Origin: Brevundimonas sp.
GTDB taxonomy: Bacteria > Pseudomonadota > Alphaproteobacteria > Caulobacterales > Caulobacteraceae
Assembly: GCF_030682035.1 (NCBI RefSeq)
Contig: NZ_JAUXQZ010000023.1
Location: forward strand, 97,857-161,856
Reading direction: 5' to 3'
Length of the DNA: 64,000 bases
Position 1 is the stretch's first letter; each line of letters begins with the position of its first letter. A program made the translations under genes and the position numbers. Positions 54,385 to 62,209 of the stretch are shown one piece after another. A model generated the notes under the pieces. That model saw only the letters and a list, made by a program, of their open reading frames with translations. It was not told the origin of the DNA and made no database searches.

Positions 54385-55512
54385 CTATCGAATCGGCAAG
54401 GCGTAGATCAGCCCGGCCGGTCTTGCGTTCCATTGTGCGTTAAGCCCACGGGCCAGGTCGAGCGAGGAATCCGTCCCGACGTTCCGCGAGAAGATTTCAC
54501 CATAGTTTCCCCCGGCCTCGATGGCCGCCTTCGCCCAGTCCTTGCGCAGACCCAGCATCGGTCCAACCTCGCCTTCGACGCCCAGCAACCGGCGGACGGC
54601 CGGATTGGGCGAGTCCTCGGCCATCTGGCCGGCATTGTCACTGGTCACACCCAGTTCCTCGGCCAGGATCAGGGCGTTCAGGGTCCAACGCACGATCGAG
54701 GTCCAGGCCTCGTCGCCCCGCTTGACCGCGGGCCCCAGCGGCTCCTTGGAGATCACATCCGGCAGTATGGCGTGTTGTTCCGGATTGGACAGGGTGGCCC
54801 GCGCCGCGGCCAGAGCTGAGATGTCCGCGCTCAGGGCGTCGCAGTCCTCTCGCGCATAGGCCGCCCGCGCCGCTTCTTCATTGGCGCCGACCACCGGCGT
54901 GTAGTTCAGCGCCCGCGCGCGGAACCAGTCCGCGACGTTCAGCTCTGTGGTCGACGAGCGCTGCACGCACACGCGGGCGCCGTTCAGCTCGGCCGCCGTG
55001 GCCAGGTCCAGCGAGCGACGCACCAGAAAGCCTTGGCCGTCATAGTAGTTGACGCCGGCGAACCGCACGCCTTCCCGCGCCTCCCGTGACAGGGTCCAGG
55101 AGGTCGAGCGCCACAGCACGTCGACCCGACCGCTGCGCAGTGCCTCGAACCGCTGACTGCTGGTCAGGGGCACGAAGCGGACGGCGTTCGCATTGCCCAG
55201 CACCGCCGCCGCCAGGGCGCGGCAGAAGTCGGCGTCAAAGCCCCGCCATTCGCCGCGATTGTCGGTATAGGCGAAGCCGACCAGTCCCTCGTGCACGCCG
55301 CAGTTCAGACGCCCGCGCCGCTTGATGGCCGCAAGAGTCGGGCTGGCGAAATCGGGCGCCGCTGTCTGGCTCTGGGCGGCGGGGTCGGCGCCGTCCCCGG
55401 CGTCGTCCCGGGGCTCGCCGCGTCCGCATGCGGCGACGGTCAGGGACAGGGCGATCACCAGCGCAAATCCGGCCCCGCCTGCCGCCTTTCGCCCTGTCGA
55501 TTGTGCCCGCAT
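54385..55512 (-). CDS. AapJ/BztA-like periplasmic amino-acid-binding lipoprotein
   Basis: This ~375-residue protein starts at ATG 55510-55512 with a lipobox (FALVIALSLTVAAC, cysteine 29). The mature part is a family 3 solute-binding fold of the general L-amino-acid type: IKRRGRLNCGVHEGLVGFAYTD, GFDADFCRALAAAVLG, and GRVDVLWRSTSWTLSREAREG. ABC permease and ATPase genes are not adjacent, so it is an orphan. It may cooperate with the downstream symporter or with a transporter elsewhere. Confidence 0.85.
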   Translation of the reverse strand: MRAQSTGRKAAGGAGFALVIALSLTVAACGRGEPRDDAGDGADPAAQSQTAAPDFASPTLAAIKRRGRLNCGVHEGLVGFAYTDNRGEWRGFDADFCRALAAAVLGNANAVRFVPLTSSQRFEALRSGRVDVLWRSTSWTLSREAREGVRFAGVNYYDGQGFLVRRSLDLATAAELNGARVCVQRSSTTELNVADWFRARALNYTPVVGANEEAARAAYAREDCDALSADISALAAARATLSNPEQHAILPDVISKEPLGPAVKRGDEAWTSIVRWTLNALILAEELGVTSDNAGQMAEDSPNPAVRRLLGVEGEVGPMLGLRKDWAKAAIEAGGNYGEIFSRNVGTDSSLDLARGLNAQWNARPAGLIYALPIR

Positions 55513-55601
55513 CCGCGCCTCGCCGAAATTCGTCAGACCTTGCGCCCTGCCTGCTTTAGAGGCCTTTGGAGGCTGAACCGCAACCCTCCGTTCCGGCGCG
55601 C

Positions 55602-56774
55602 ATGACCGATCGAACTGACCGCACCCGCCTGATCGCCTCCGCCACCCGCCGCGGCAAGGGCCGCCGTCCGGTCGCGCCGCCGGTCGAGCGCGCCTCAACC
55701 CTGCTCAACGACACGCCCGCCGCCATGCGCGACGAGCGCCAGGGCCCGGTCTACGGCATCGAGGATCTGGCGGCCGCCCGCGAGTTGCGCGACCTGCTGT
55801 GCGACCTCGAAGGCGCCGCGGACGCATGGCTGGTCCCGTCGGGCCTCGCCGCTGTCACCGTGCCGCTGACCGCCCTGCTGCGTCACGGCGACGAGGTCCT
55901 GACCACCGACGCCCTCTACGGCCCCAGTCGTCGCTTTCTCAGACGACATCTGGGCGCGCGCGGGATCACGACGGCCTTCCACAACCCCGGCGCCACAACC
56001 GACGACATCCTCGCGGCCGTCACCGACCACACCCGCGTATTGTTGATCGAATCCCCGTCCTCCCTGACCTTCGAGATGCTCGACATCCCCGCTCTCACCG
56101 CCGCCTGTCGCGCGCGCGGGGTGCTGACGGTGATGGACAACACCTGGGGCGCCGGTCTCGCCTTCCGCCCGCTGGCGCACGGCGTCGATGTCAGCGTCCA
56201 GGCGGTGACCAAATATGTCGCCGGCCATTCGGACCTGCTGATGGGCTCCATCGCCGTGGCCGACCCCGCCGTCGGCCGGCCCATCGCCGAAACCCTGGAA
56301 GACCTCGGCTGGCGCGTCGCGCCCGATGACGCCTGGCTGGCCCTGCGCGGCCTGCGCACCCTGCCCCTGCGCTATCAGGAACAGGCGAGATCGGCCCGCA
56401 TCGTCGCTGACTGGCTGCAGGCGCGGCCCGAGGTCGCCGACATCCTCTACCCCGCCCTGCCCGGCTCGGTCGGCCACGCCCTGTGGACGCGCGACTACAC
56501 CGGCGCCGCCTCAATTTTCGGCGTGGTGATGCAGGGCGGCGACGAAGCCGCCGCCCACGCCCTGATGTCGGCGCTCGAACTGTTCGGCCTCGGCTATTCC
56601 TGGGGCGGGTTCGAAAGCCTGATCACCCACGAAACGGGCCAGCTGGCCGCCCGCATCTCGCCGCCCACACTGGTCGGACAGTTGCTCCGCCTGCACGTCG
56701 GCCTTGAGGACCCGACCGATCTGATCGCCGATCTGGAGGCCGGACTGACCGCCTGGCGCGCCGCGATCAACTGA
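55602..56774 (+). CDS. Cystathionine beta-lyase-like PLP enzyme
   Basis: This 390-residue protein belongs to the Cys/Met metabolism family (fold type I). It has GPVYGIEDLAAARELRDLLCDLEGA and VTVMDNTW-type sequence (LTVMDNTWGAGLAFRPL, with the cofactor-binding aspartate). VQAVTKYVAGHSDLLMGSI holds the PLP-lysine. The GYSWGGFESL block near the end is typical of MetC. It should cleave cystathionine to homocysteine, pyruvate and ammonia; other C-S lyase activities are possible. Confidence 0.88.
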   Translation: MTDRTDRTRLIASATRRGKGRRPVAPPVERASTLLNDTPAAMRDERQGPVYGIEDLAAARELRDLLCDLEGAADAWLVPSGLAAVTVPLTALLRHGDEVLTTDALYGPSRRFLRRHLGARGITTAFHNPGATTDDILAAVTDHTRVLLIESPSSLTFEMLDIPALTAACRARGVLTVMDNTWGAGLAFRPLAHGVDVSVQAVTKYVAGHSDLLMGSIAVADPAVGRPIAETLEDLGWRVAPDDAWLALRGLRTLPLRYQEQARSARIVADWLQARPEVADILYPALPGSVGHALWTRDYTGAASIFGVVMQGGDEAAAHALMSALELFGLGYSWGGFESLITHETGQLAARISPPTLVGQLLRLHVGLEDPTDLIADLEAGLTAWRAAIN

Positions 56775-56818
56775 CCGTCGCAGACCCGCCGACTGGCAGC
56801 CGCCTGCGTCGCGGGCCG

Positions 56819-56895
56819 TGGCGCGCCCAGCAGGACTCGAACCTGCAACATCCCGCTTAGAAGGCGGGTGCTCTATCCGGTTGAGCTATGGGCGC
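56819..56895 (-). tRNA. tRNA-Arg(UCU)
   Basis: The reverse strand folds as a complete tRNA: acceptor GCGCCCA/TGGGCGC, U8-A9, D-arm GCTC..., anticodon stem CCCGC/GCGGG with loop CTTCTAA (anticodon TCT), and a T-arm with GGTTCGAGTCC. Discriminator G is followed by an encoded CCA. It lies between the cystathionine beta-lyase gene and the complex I subunit gene. Confidence 0.95.
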
Positions 56896-56981
56896 CCGAT
56901 GGCTGTGGCGAGCGATAGCCGCCCCGACCCCGCGGCTCAAGCAGCGAGTCGCCGCGCGGCGAGCGGTAGCCGACCTATGAC

Positions 56982-57287
56982 CTAATGCGTCCAGGGCTGT
57001 TTGCGGCCCGTGGCGAAATTGTCGGCATAGGCCTTGAGGATCACCGGCGTCTCCTGCGGCGCCTGCAGGCGGAACGGGATGCCGTGCCGCTCGGCATAGG
57101 CCACCGCCTCCTCGGACGAGTCAAAGCTCAGCCGCACCTGGCCGTTCATGTCGCTCGAGCTGGTCCAGCCCATCAGCGGATCGATGGTGCGCGCCGAGGC
57201 CGGCTCGAACTCCAGCCGCCAGCCTCTGGACGAAGCCTTGCCCGACTGCATCGCGGTCTTGGCGGGGCGATAGATGCGGGCGAGCAT
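56982..57287 (-). CDS. NDUFS4-like complex I subunit
   Basis: This 101-residue protein begins at ATG 57285-57287 behind GAGGA. MLARIYRPAKTAMQSGKASSRGWRLEFEP, then DPLMGWTSSSDM and VRLSFDSSEEAVAYAERHGIPF, are the conserved blocks of the 'ETC complex I subunit' family, the bacterial counterpart of mitochondrial NDUFS4. Alphaproteobacteria encode it away from the nuo operon. It stabilises NADH:ubiquinone oxidoreductase. Confidence 0.92.
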   Translation of the reverse strand: MLARIYRPAKTAMQSGKASSRGWRLEFEPASARTIDPLMGWTSSSDMNGQVRLSFDSSEEAVAYAERHGIPFRLQAPQETPVILKAYADNFATGRKQPWTH

Positions 57288-57443
57288 GACCAATCCTCGT
57301 GACGACGGCGGGCGGACCCGCGCGGGGTCCAGTTACCGCGTGGTCGGCGCGGGGTCCAGCGCTGCGCCGGAGGGCACTGCGGGGTTTCTCGCCGGCAGCC
57401 GCGGTCGCGCAAGCTACCCCGGCAGAATCAGGCGCACCTTGCC

Positions 57444-57532
57444 GAACAATTCTGTTCCGGGAAGCCGCCGATGATCGCCGCCGAATCGGTCGCCGACGAG
57501 AGCCACCTGTTTTACAGCCGCCGATGATCGCC
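57444..57532 (+). promoter_or_regulatory. Palindrome and 17-nt direct repeat ahead of cytochrome b561 remnant
   Basis: The leader contains the inverted repeat GAACA-ATTC-TGTTC (57444-57457). Two copies of AGCCGCCGATGATCGCC lie at 57463-57479 and 57516-57532; the second contains the ATG of the cytochrome b561 remnant. The palindrome could be an operator. The direct repeat may mark a small duplication or deletion of the original 5' end. Confidence 0.35.
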
Positions 57533-57948
57533 CTGCACTGGCTGATGCTGCTCCTGCTGGCGGTCGTCCATGCCTGCATCGAGTTGCGCGAGCACTACCC
57601 GCGCGGCGGCGACATCCGCGAGGGGCTCAAGACCTGGCATTTCATGCTCGGCCTGTCGGGTTTATCCTCGTGTGGGTCCGGCTGGCGGCGCGCGGGCGGA
57701 CGCCGCTTCTTGCGTCGACGCCAGGCTGGACCCGCTGGCCAGCGGCGACGGGGCATCTGGCGCTCTATGCCCTGATGATCGCCATGCCTTTGCTCGGATG
57801 GCTGATTCTTAGTGGCGAAGGAGAGACCATTCCGTTTTTCGGCCTGTCACTGCCGCCGCTCGTCGCGACGGACAAGGATCTTGCCGGACGGATCGAGAAA
57901 CTCCATCAAACTCACGCGGCCCTCGTCGTCGCCAGGCTGGAGACCGTC
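57524..57948 (+). pseudogene. Cytochrome b561 remnant (frameshifted, truncated)
   Basis: Translation from ATG 57524 gives MIALHWLMLLLLAVVHACIELREHYP, then KTWHFMLGLSG, the first helices of a cytochrome b561 with heme-ligand histidines. Around 57658-57664 the frame is lost, and the sequence continues one frame over as FILVWVRLAARGRTPLL, then GHLALYALMIAMPLLGWLIL and KLHQTH. The fourth helix is missing: the frame runs straight into the VIT-family gene. A frameshift plus 3' truncation makes this a pseudogene unless the shift is a sequencing error. Confidence 0.7.
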
Positions 57949-58650
57949 ATGAGCCGCCTCGAACGCCATCGCGAACGACACCTGGTCGCCCGTATCGGCT
58001 GGCTGCGCGCCGCTGTGCTGGGTGCCAATGACGGCCTTGTCTCCACGGCCAGCCTGGTTGTCGGGGTAGCCGCGGCCGAGGCTTCCCGCAGCGGCATATT
58101 GATCGCCGGCGTCGCCGGACTGGTGGCCGGGGCGATGTCGATGGCGGCTGGCGAATACGTCTCGGTCAGCTCCCAGTCGGACACTGAGAAGGCCGACCTC
58201 GCCCGCGAGACCGCCGAACTGGCCGCCGATCCCGAAGCCGAGGTCAACGAACTGGCCGCCATCTACGCGGCGCGCGGCGTCGAACCGGCTCTGGCGCGTC
58301 AGGTCGCGCAGCAGTTGATGGCCAAGGACGCACTGGGCGCCCACGCCCGCGACGAGCTGGGCATTTCGGACGTCACGACTGCCCGACCGGTGCAGGCCGC
58401 CCTGACCTCGGCCCTCACCTTCGCCTTGGGCGCCGCTCCGCCACTGGTCGTAGTTCTGCTTGCCCCGGTCGAAGGCCTGATGATCTGGGTCAGCATCATC
58501 GCCTTGGCTGGCCTCATTGGGCTCGGCGCGCTCGGCGCGGCGGCGGGCGGCGCCAATGTGCCACGCTCGGTGCTTCGCGTGGCCTTCTGGGGCGTCGTCG
58601 CCATGGCCGCCACCGCCGGCATCGGCCGACTGTTTGGAACCGTGGTCTAG
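57949..58650 (+). CDS. VIT1/CCC1-family iron/manganese transporter
   Basis: This 233-residue protein of the VIT family (DUF125) begins MSRLERHRERHLVARIGWLRAAVLGANDGLVSTASLVVGVAAAE. It contains GAMSMAAGEYVSVSSQSDTEKADLARE and three C-terminal hydrophobic segments. Family members move Fe2+ or Mn2+ out of the cytoplasm. The same frame continues upstream into the cytochrome b561 remnant (a 326-codon frame from GTG 57670), but family homology starts at ATG 57949. Confidence 0.88.
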   Translation: MSRLERHRERHLVARIGWLRAAVLGANDGLVSTASLVVGVAAAEASRSGILIAGVAGLVAGAMSMAAGEYVSVSSQSDTEKADLARETAELAADPEAEVNELAAIYAARGVEPALARQVAQQLMAKDALGAHARDELGISDVTTARPVQAALTSALTFALGAAPPLVVVLLAPVEGLMIWVSIIALAGLIGLGALGAAAGGANVPRSVLRVAFWGVVAMAATAGIGRLFGTVV

Positions 58651-58656
58651 AATATT

Positions 58657-58733
58657 TGGTCGGAGTGAGAGGATTCGAACCTCCGGCTTCTACGTCCCGA
58701 ACGTAGCACTCTACCAGGCTGAGCTACACTCCG
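58657..58733 (-). tRNA. tRNA-Pro(CGG)
   Basis: The reverse strand gives a full cloverleaf: acceptor CGGAGTG/CACTCCG, U8-A9-GCTC, anticodon stem CTACG/CGTAG with loop TTCGGGA (anticodon CGG), T-arm GGTTCGAATCC, discriminator A and encoded CCA. It is the last feature with the high-GC character of the main chromosome. A possible promoter (TTGGAA ... CATATGAT on the minus strand) lies at about 58765-58795. Confidence 0.95.
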
Positions 58734-58828
58734 ATGGGGCAGGACTTGTGGTCTTCCCGAGGTGGGGCGACCGGGGTGGATCATATGATAAAGGGGGTGG
58801 GGATTCCAAGGGGGTGATGTTCTGAGGC

Positions 58829-58856
58829 AAAAAAAGCCCCGCTGAGCGGGGCTTTT
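58829..58856 (-). terminator. Rho-independent terminator after pilin gene
   Basis: A perfect 7-bp stem GCCCCGC-TGA-GCGGGGC (58836-58852) is followed on the minus strand by seven T residues. It lies 24 nt beyond the stop of the major prepilin-like gene and should end that transcript. It can also act in the plus direction because of the TTTT on its other side. Confidence 0.9.
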
Positions 58857-58879
58857 CAGATCTTCACGACGGGTGTCGG

Positions 58880-59566
58880 TTAGATTCGGTAGCAGATCGT
58901 GTAGACAGCATCTTCTGTGTACGGAGCAGCCAATATGGCTGCAGGCACAGTGTGGGCGCCTGCAACACCCAGAGTGGCACGGAAGCGACCTGTGGTACCA
59001 ACACCATCGTCAAGCTGAGTATCCAGCGCGATCGCAGCAGAACCAGGCACGTTGCTCATGCAGATTTTGTTGCCCTGCAGTCCAGTTACACCGGCTGGCA
59101 TTACTGCAGCATTCGTGAGACCGATCAGACCACCGAAGGGATTTGTGGGCAACGCTGCTGCGCCTGTCAGAGTTGGGTCACCCGGAATAAAACCGGATGC
59201 GCGTAGTTGCTGAAACAAGACACCATTTTCAGCGGCACCTGTAAAAGTACCGGCAGCAGCAGCATCCAGAAGACCGTTCGTGGCTGTCACTGGCGCAGTA
59301 ATACCAGACCAGGCAGCTCCTCGCGCAGCGAGTGTAGCAGTCGGGCCATCGTCACCTGGCAGGCGACCATAACGATCCAGATAGGAAAACATCGCAGCAG
59401 GAATACCGTCGAAATCATTCGCCGCAGCACGTACGCGTGAGTTCTCGATCAGTTGCTGACCCTGCAGCACGCCGCCGAGCAGCAGGCCGATGATCACGAG
59501 TACGATCGCGATTTCAATCAGCGTGAAGCCGGATTGTTTCTTGCCAATATTGGTCATTTGATTCAT
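58880..59566 (-). CDS. Prepilin-type major pilin/pseudopilin
   Basis: This 228-residue protein has a class III signal: a short basic leader (MNQMTNIGKKQSG), cleavage before F, then FTLIEIAIVLVIIGLLLGGVLQG with the conserved glutamate at +5. The body has YLDRYGRLPGDDGPTATLAARG and ends with a cysteine pair (NKICMSN ... YTICYRI) around an LDTQLDDG segment. This pattern is common in beta/gammaproteobacterial type II or MSHA-like pseudopilins. Start is ATG 59564-59566 behind TGAGG. It is the last gene of the locus, with its own upstream region and terminator. Confidence 0.88.
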   Translation of the reverse strand: MNQMTNIGKKQSGFTLIEIAIVLVIIGLLLGGVLQGQQLIENSRVRAAANDFDGIPAAMFSYLDRYGRLPGDDGPTATLAARGAAWSGITAPVTATNGLLDAAAAGTFTGAAENGVLFQQLRASGFIPGDPTLTGAAALPTNPFGGLIGLTNAAVMPAGVTGLQGNKICMSNVPGSAAIALDTQLDDGVGTTGRFRATLGVAGAHTVPAAILAAPYTEDAVYTICYRI

Positions 59567-59641
59567 TGCAAAACCTCAATATGTTCAGTTGTGACATCTT
59601 GCAGCAGAGTGATTCCGCTGCTTCATCCATTACGCGAGGCT

Positions 59642-59669
59642 AATGTAATGGATTCAGAACTTACGACAA
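59642..59669 (-). promoter_or_regulatory. Weak predicted promoter of the pilin gene
   Basis: On the minus strand, TTGTCG (59664-59669) and TACATT (59642-59647) are spaced 16 nt apart and lie 76-103 nt upstream of the pilin start codon. The match to sigma-70 boxes is only four of six at each end. No sigma-54 GG/GC pair is evident in the same interval. Confidence 0.35.
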
Positions 59670-59706
59670 GATGTAGGTTTTTTTACCATGTAGGCGACGC
59701 TTACAG

Positions 59707-59723
59707 TGTAGGTTTTACCTACA
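59707..59723. promoter_or_regulatory. TGTAGGT-TTT-ACCTACA operator-like palindrome
   Basis: This 17-nt perfect palindrome (7-bp arms, 3-nt centre) overlaps the stop codon of the histidine kinase gene and lies about 140 nt upstream of the pilin start. A degraded second copy (TGTAGG at 59672-59677 and GTAGG near 59690) follows closely. It is well placed to be a binding site for the Fis-type response regulator encoded just upstream. That assignment is inferred. Confidence 0.55.
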
Positions 59724-60798
59724 TGCCAGAGACTCCATTAGCAGAGGGAAGACTGAGCACAAACTGCAACGGCCTATCGCTCAATGCGTTGACTTCCAGA
59801 CTACCCCCTGCTGCATTGGCAAGTTGTCTCGATTGATAGAGACCAATGCCTCGCCCGCTGCCGCGCTCGCTCCAGAACGGCTCGAATAATCGCTCCGGCC
59901 ACAGGCAGGGTTTGCCATTGATGTCCATCAATCTGACTATCACTGCGTCTGCTTCATTGACTATTTCCACCTGGAGATTAGTTGGGTTCGAAGATTTTTG
60001 TCGCGATTGCCAGGAATAATTTCCCAGCAAATTTTCCAGAATGCTGTGCAGTGATTCCTTCGGTACCATGACAGTTGCTTCGCCTACGATCTTGATATCC
60101 AGTTCGTACATCGTGGCAGTGTCGCGCAGGGTCGGAGCCATGCTGACGGCAACGGGTTGCCCCATATTCTGATCGCTGATCAACGCCTTGAGCATATGGC
60201 GAGCGCGATCCCGTACAGCAGGAATGGTCGTCTGCAGAGACTCCAGAAGCCTTGCTTCCTGCCCGGGCACTTGATTCTCCAATTGATCTGCCGCAAGGCT
60301 GACGAGTTGCAGCAGATTCTTCATGTCGTGCTGGAGAAATACAGTCATCTTGGCAGTCTGATCGAACGCGCCGCTCACTGTGCCCAACTTGATCCAGATA
60401 TCCATATGCAACAGCAGAAAGAATTTGTCGGCGAGTACCTGACTGAAGTAGCGTTGCTCCCAACCTCGCGTCTTGTGATAGAGACGAATATCCAGAGCTA
60501 TTTCCCGGACAGCAAAACTTTTGTGCAGAACTCCTTCAGCAACAGCACCCTGTGAGCCTGTCACGGACGCTCCGAACCAATCGAGTTTCCACTCCAGTCC
60601 GGAGAATCCACCAGCAGATAACTCAGGCCAACACTGTCGCAAGAAATCCAACAGGTCGAATCGGACTCCTTCATTCAGCTGGACCAGGGCCTGGCTGCGC
60701 TGCGTTTGTGCACGCGCTCGATGCAGCAGCCATGCGGCAGCCAACAGAATCGAACTGCCAACAATAATTAGATAGGGATATAGATCAACTGTCGTCAC
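59719..60798 (-). CDS. PrsK-like membrane sensor histidine kinase
   Basis: This 359-residue protein starts at GTG 60796-60798. It has one N-terminal transmembrane helix (YLIIVGSSILLAAAWLL) and a ~130-residue sensor-like region. The phosphoacceptor helix is FLQHDMKNLLQLVSLAADQL, with a His-Asp-x-Lys-Asn pattern as in PrsK-type kinases. The ATPase domain has LHSILENLLGNY and SERGSGRGIGLYQSRQLANAAGG. It overlaps the response regulator gene by 14 nt, so the pair are coupled. Confidence 0.85.
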   Translation of the reverse strand: MTTVDLYPYLIIVGSSILLAAAWLLHRARAQTQRSQALVQLNEGVRFDLLDFLRQCWPELSAGGFSGLEWKLDWFGASVTGSQGAVAEGVLHKSFAVREIALDIRLYHKTRGWEQRYFSQVLADKFFLLLHMDIWIKLGTVSGAFDQTAKMTVFLQHDMKNLLQLVSLAADQLENQVPGQEARLLESLQTTIPAVRDRARHMLKALISDQNMGQPVAVSMAPTLRDTATMYELDIKIVGEATVMVPKESLHSILENLLGNYSWQSRQKSSNPTNLQVEIVNEADAVIVRLMDINGKPCLWPERLFEPFWSERGSGRGIGLYQSRQLANAAGGSLEVNALSDRPLQFVLSLPSANGVSGM

Positions 60799-61441
60799 GT
60801 TTGATCTCGAACTTCTTTAGAAAATAGTAGATGCTTTCTCGCTTGAGACCGAGTCGTGCTGCACTTTGATAAACATTGAAGCCTGTGTCTTTCAACACCT
60901 GTCTCACCAGTTTTTCCTCTGCTTCTTCACGTACTGCCTTGAGTCCATCTGCCACTTTGGCATTAAGCTGCAAACGTGTCATGCCCTCGGCAGCCATGGC
61001 CTGATCATTGCGATGGAACAGGAATGCACGCTTCACCGCCTGCACGATATCCTCGGCGCGAGCTGGCTTCGAAAGAAAGTCGAATGCCCCCTCTCTGATA
61101 GCCTCAAGAGCTGACTGTTCCTCATCCTGCCCGGTAAGCACAATAATCTTGGCAGGATGCATCAGTTCTGATGTTGCACGAATCACGGCAAGTCCTTCCT
61201 CCGTCGAATGCACCGCTGGCGGCATGCCAAGATCAAGAATGATCACACCGATATGTTCCTTTTTACCCAGCACCTCCAATGCTGACTTTCTGCAGTCAGC
61301 TTCCAGCACATCGTAGCCGCGCATGTCCAGTACGTTACGCAAAGCGCTGCGTAGTGCTGCATCGTCATCAACCAGCAACACAGTTCCCTCTGCACTCGCA
61401 GGTGGTTCACAAGGCATCAACTTGAAATCTTCATCGCTCAC
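60785..61441 (-). CDS. Receiver-Fis response regulator without AAA+ domain
   Basis: This ~218-residue regulator starts at GTG 61439-61441, which overlaps the upstream pseudopilin stop (GTGA). An ATG at 61495 would add 18 residues inside that gene. The receiver domain covers about residues 15-140 (VLLVDDDAALRSAL; phosphoacceptor in IILDLGMPPA; K in FDFLSKPAR). A helical linker and a Fis-type helix-turn-helix follow (DTGFNVYQSAARLGLKRESIYYFLKKF). There is no ATPase domain, so it is not a sigma-54 activator and probably binds a palindrome as a dimer. Confidence 0.87.
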   Translation of the reverse strand: MSDEDFKLMPCEPPASAEGTVLLVDDDAALRSALRNVLDMRGYDVLEADCRKSALEVLGKKEHIGVIILDLGMPPAVHSTEEGLAVIRATSELMHPAKIIVLTGQDEEQSALEAIREGAFDFLSKPARAEDIVQAVKRAFLFHRNDQAMAAEGMTRLQLNAKVADGLKAVREEAEEKLVRQVLKDTGFNVYQSAARLGLKRESIYYFLKKFEIKRDDS

Positions 61442-62202
61442 GGGAGACGTCCGGCACTGATCAGGCGTGAGAAAAGTATCTGCGGTGACAGCCACACCAG
61501 AATGTCGTCGAAGGCTTGCGTGCCATCCTCCGCATAGGGAGCATTCACAAAATCATTATTGATAATGTTGGGATATGAGGCATGAGGTGGAGCACTGGCG
61601 TTTTCCACCTGAATCGCCGAGCTGAATGTCTGCCAGTCACTGCCCATCGAGAAAACGAGTGCTGGTGCCGAGTTGGTGAAAGTCGTGCCTGTGCAGTTGA
61701 CGGCGCTGCTGACGCATAGTCGAGTAGCCGGATCGATTGTCAGGGATCCGTTCGCAAACAAGGCCCGCAATCCATTACTCGTGGTAAATGCCCTGTCGAG
61801 CACTTGAACTCGCTCCGAAACCACATAGCGATAAGGGTTTCCCCATGGGTCCAACAGCAACCCGTCCGTATTGATGGCACCTTGAATTCCCAAAGTGACA
61901 GCTGGCACAAATCCACGACTGTTCGTGCAGACTCCACCAGCCAATGGATCTTCCTGCCCAGTTGGGACTCCCGGTACCGCCGGACATGGCAATCTCCCAT
62001 TGGTTTGAGCAAAACCATATAGCGCCTCCTCTATGCGATTCAACTGTGCAGTTGCATCAGTGCGACGCTTGTTTTCCGTACTCGACCCGAGAGACGCAAA
62101 CAAACCGCTCAGCATCAATCCGACAATCAACAGCACAACGGCCATCTCGATCAGAGTGAAACCGCTTCCCTTGCCGGCATTCAAAAAATTGCTTTTCATC
62201 AT
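61438..62202 (-). CDS. Minor pseudopilin with type III signal (LPCP motif)
   Basis: This 254-residue protein starts at ATG 62200-62202 behind AGGA. The leader MMKSNFLNAGKGSG is followed by FTLIEMAVVLLIVGLMLSGLFASL, a prepilin helix with Glu at +5. The globular part contains NGRLPCPAVPGVPTG, cysteine pairs (GGVCTNSRG; RLCVSSAVNCTG) and YAEDGTQAFDDILVWLSP, a motif near the end typical of some type II secretion-like pseudopilins. The open frame to 62421 includes unrelated upstream residues. Confidence 0.85.
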   Translation of the reverse strand: MMKSNFLNAGKGSGFTLIEMAVVLLIVGLMLSGLFASLGSSTENKRRTDATAQLNRIEEALYGFAQTNGRLPCPAVPGVPTGQEDPLAGGVCTNSRGFVPAVTLGIQGAINTDGLLLDPWGNPYRYVVSERVQVLDRAFTTSNGLRALFANGSLTIDPATRLCVSSAVNCTGTTFTNSAPALVFSMGSDWQTFSSAIQVENASAPPHASYPNIINNDFVNAPYAEDGTQAFDDILVWLSPQILFSRLISAGRLP

Positions 62203-62209
62203 TGAATTC

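Noticed and set aside
58657..58733. tRNA-Pro as the integration site of an island carrying the pilus operon
   Set aside because: Islands usually enter at the 3' end of a tRNA, but the foreign DNA lies on the 5' side here. No integrase or repeated tRNA end is visible.
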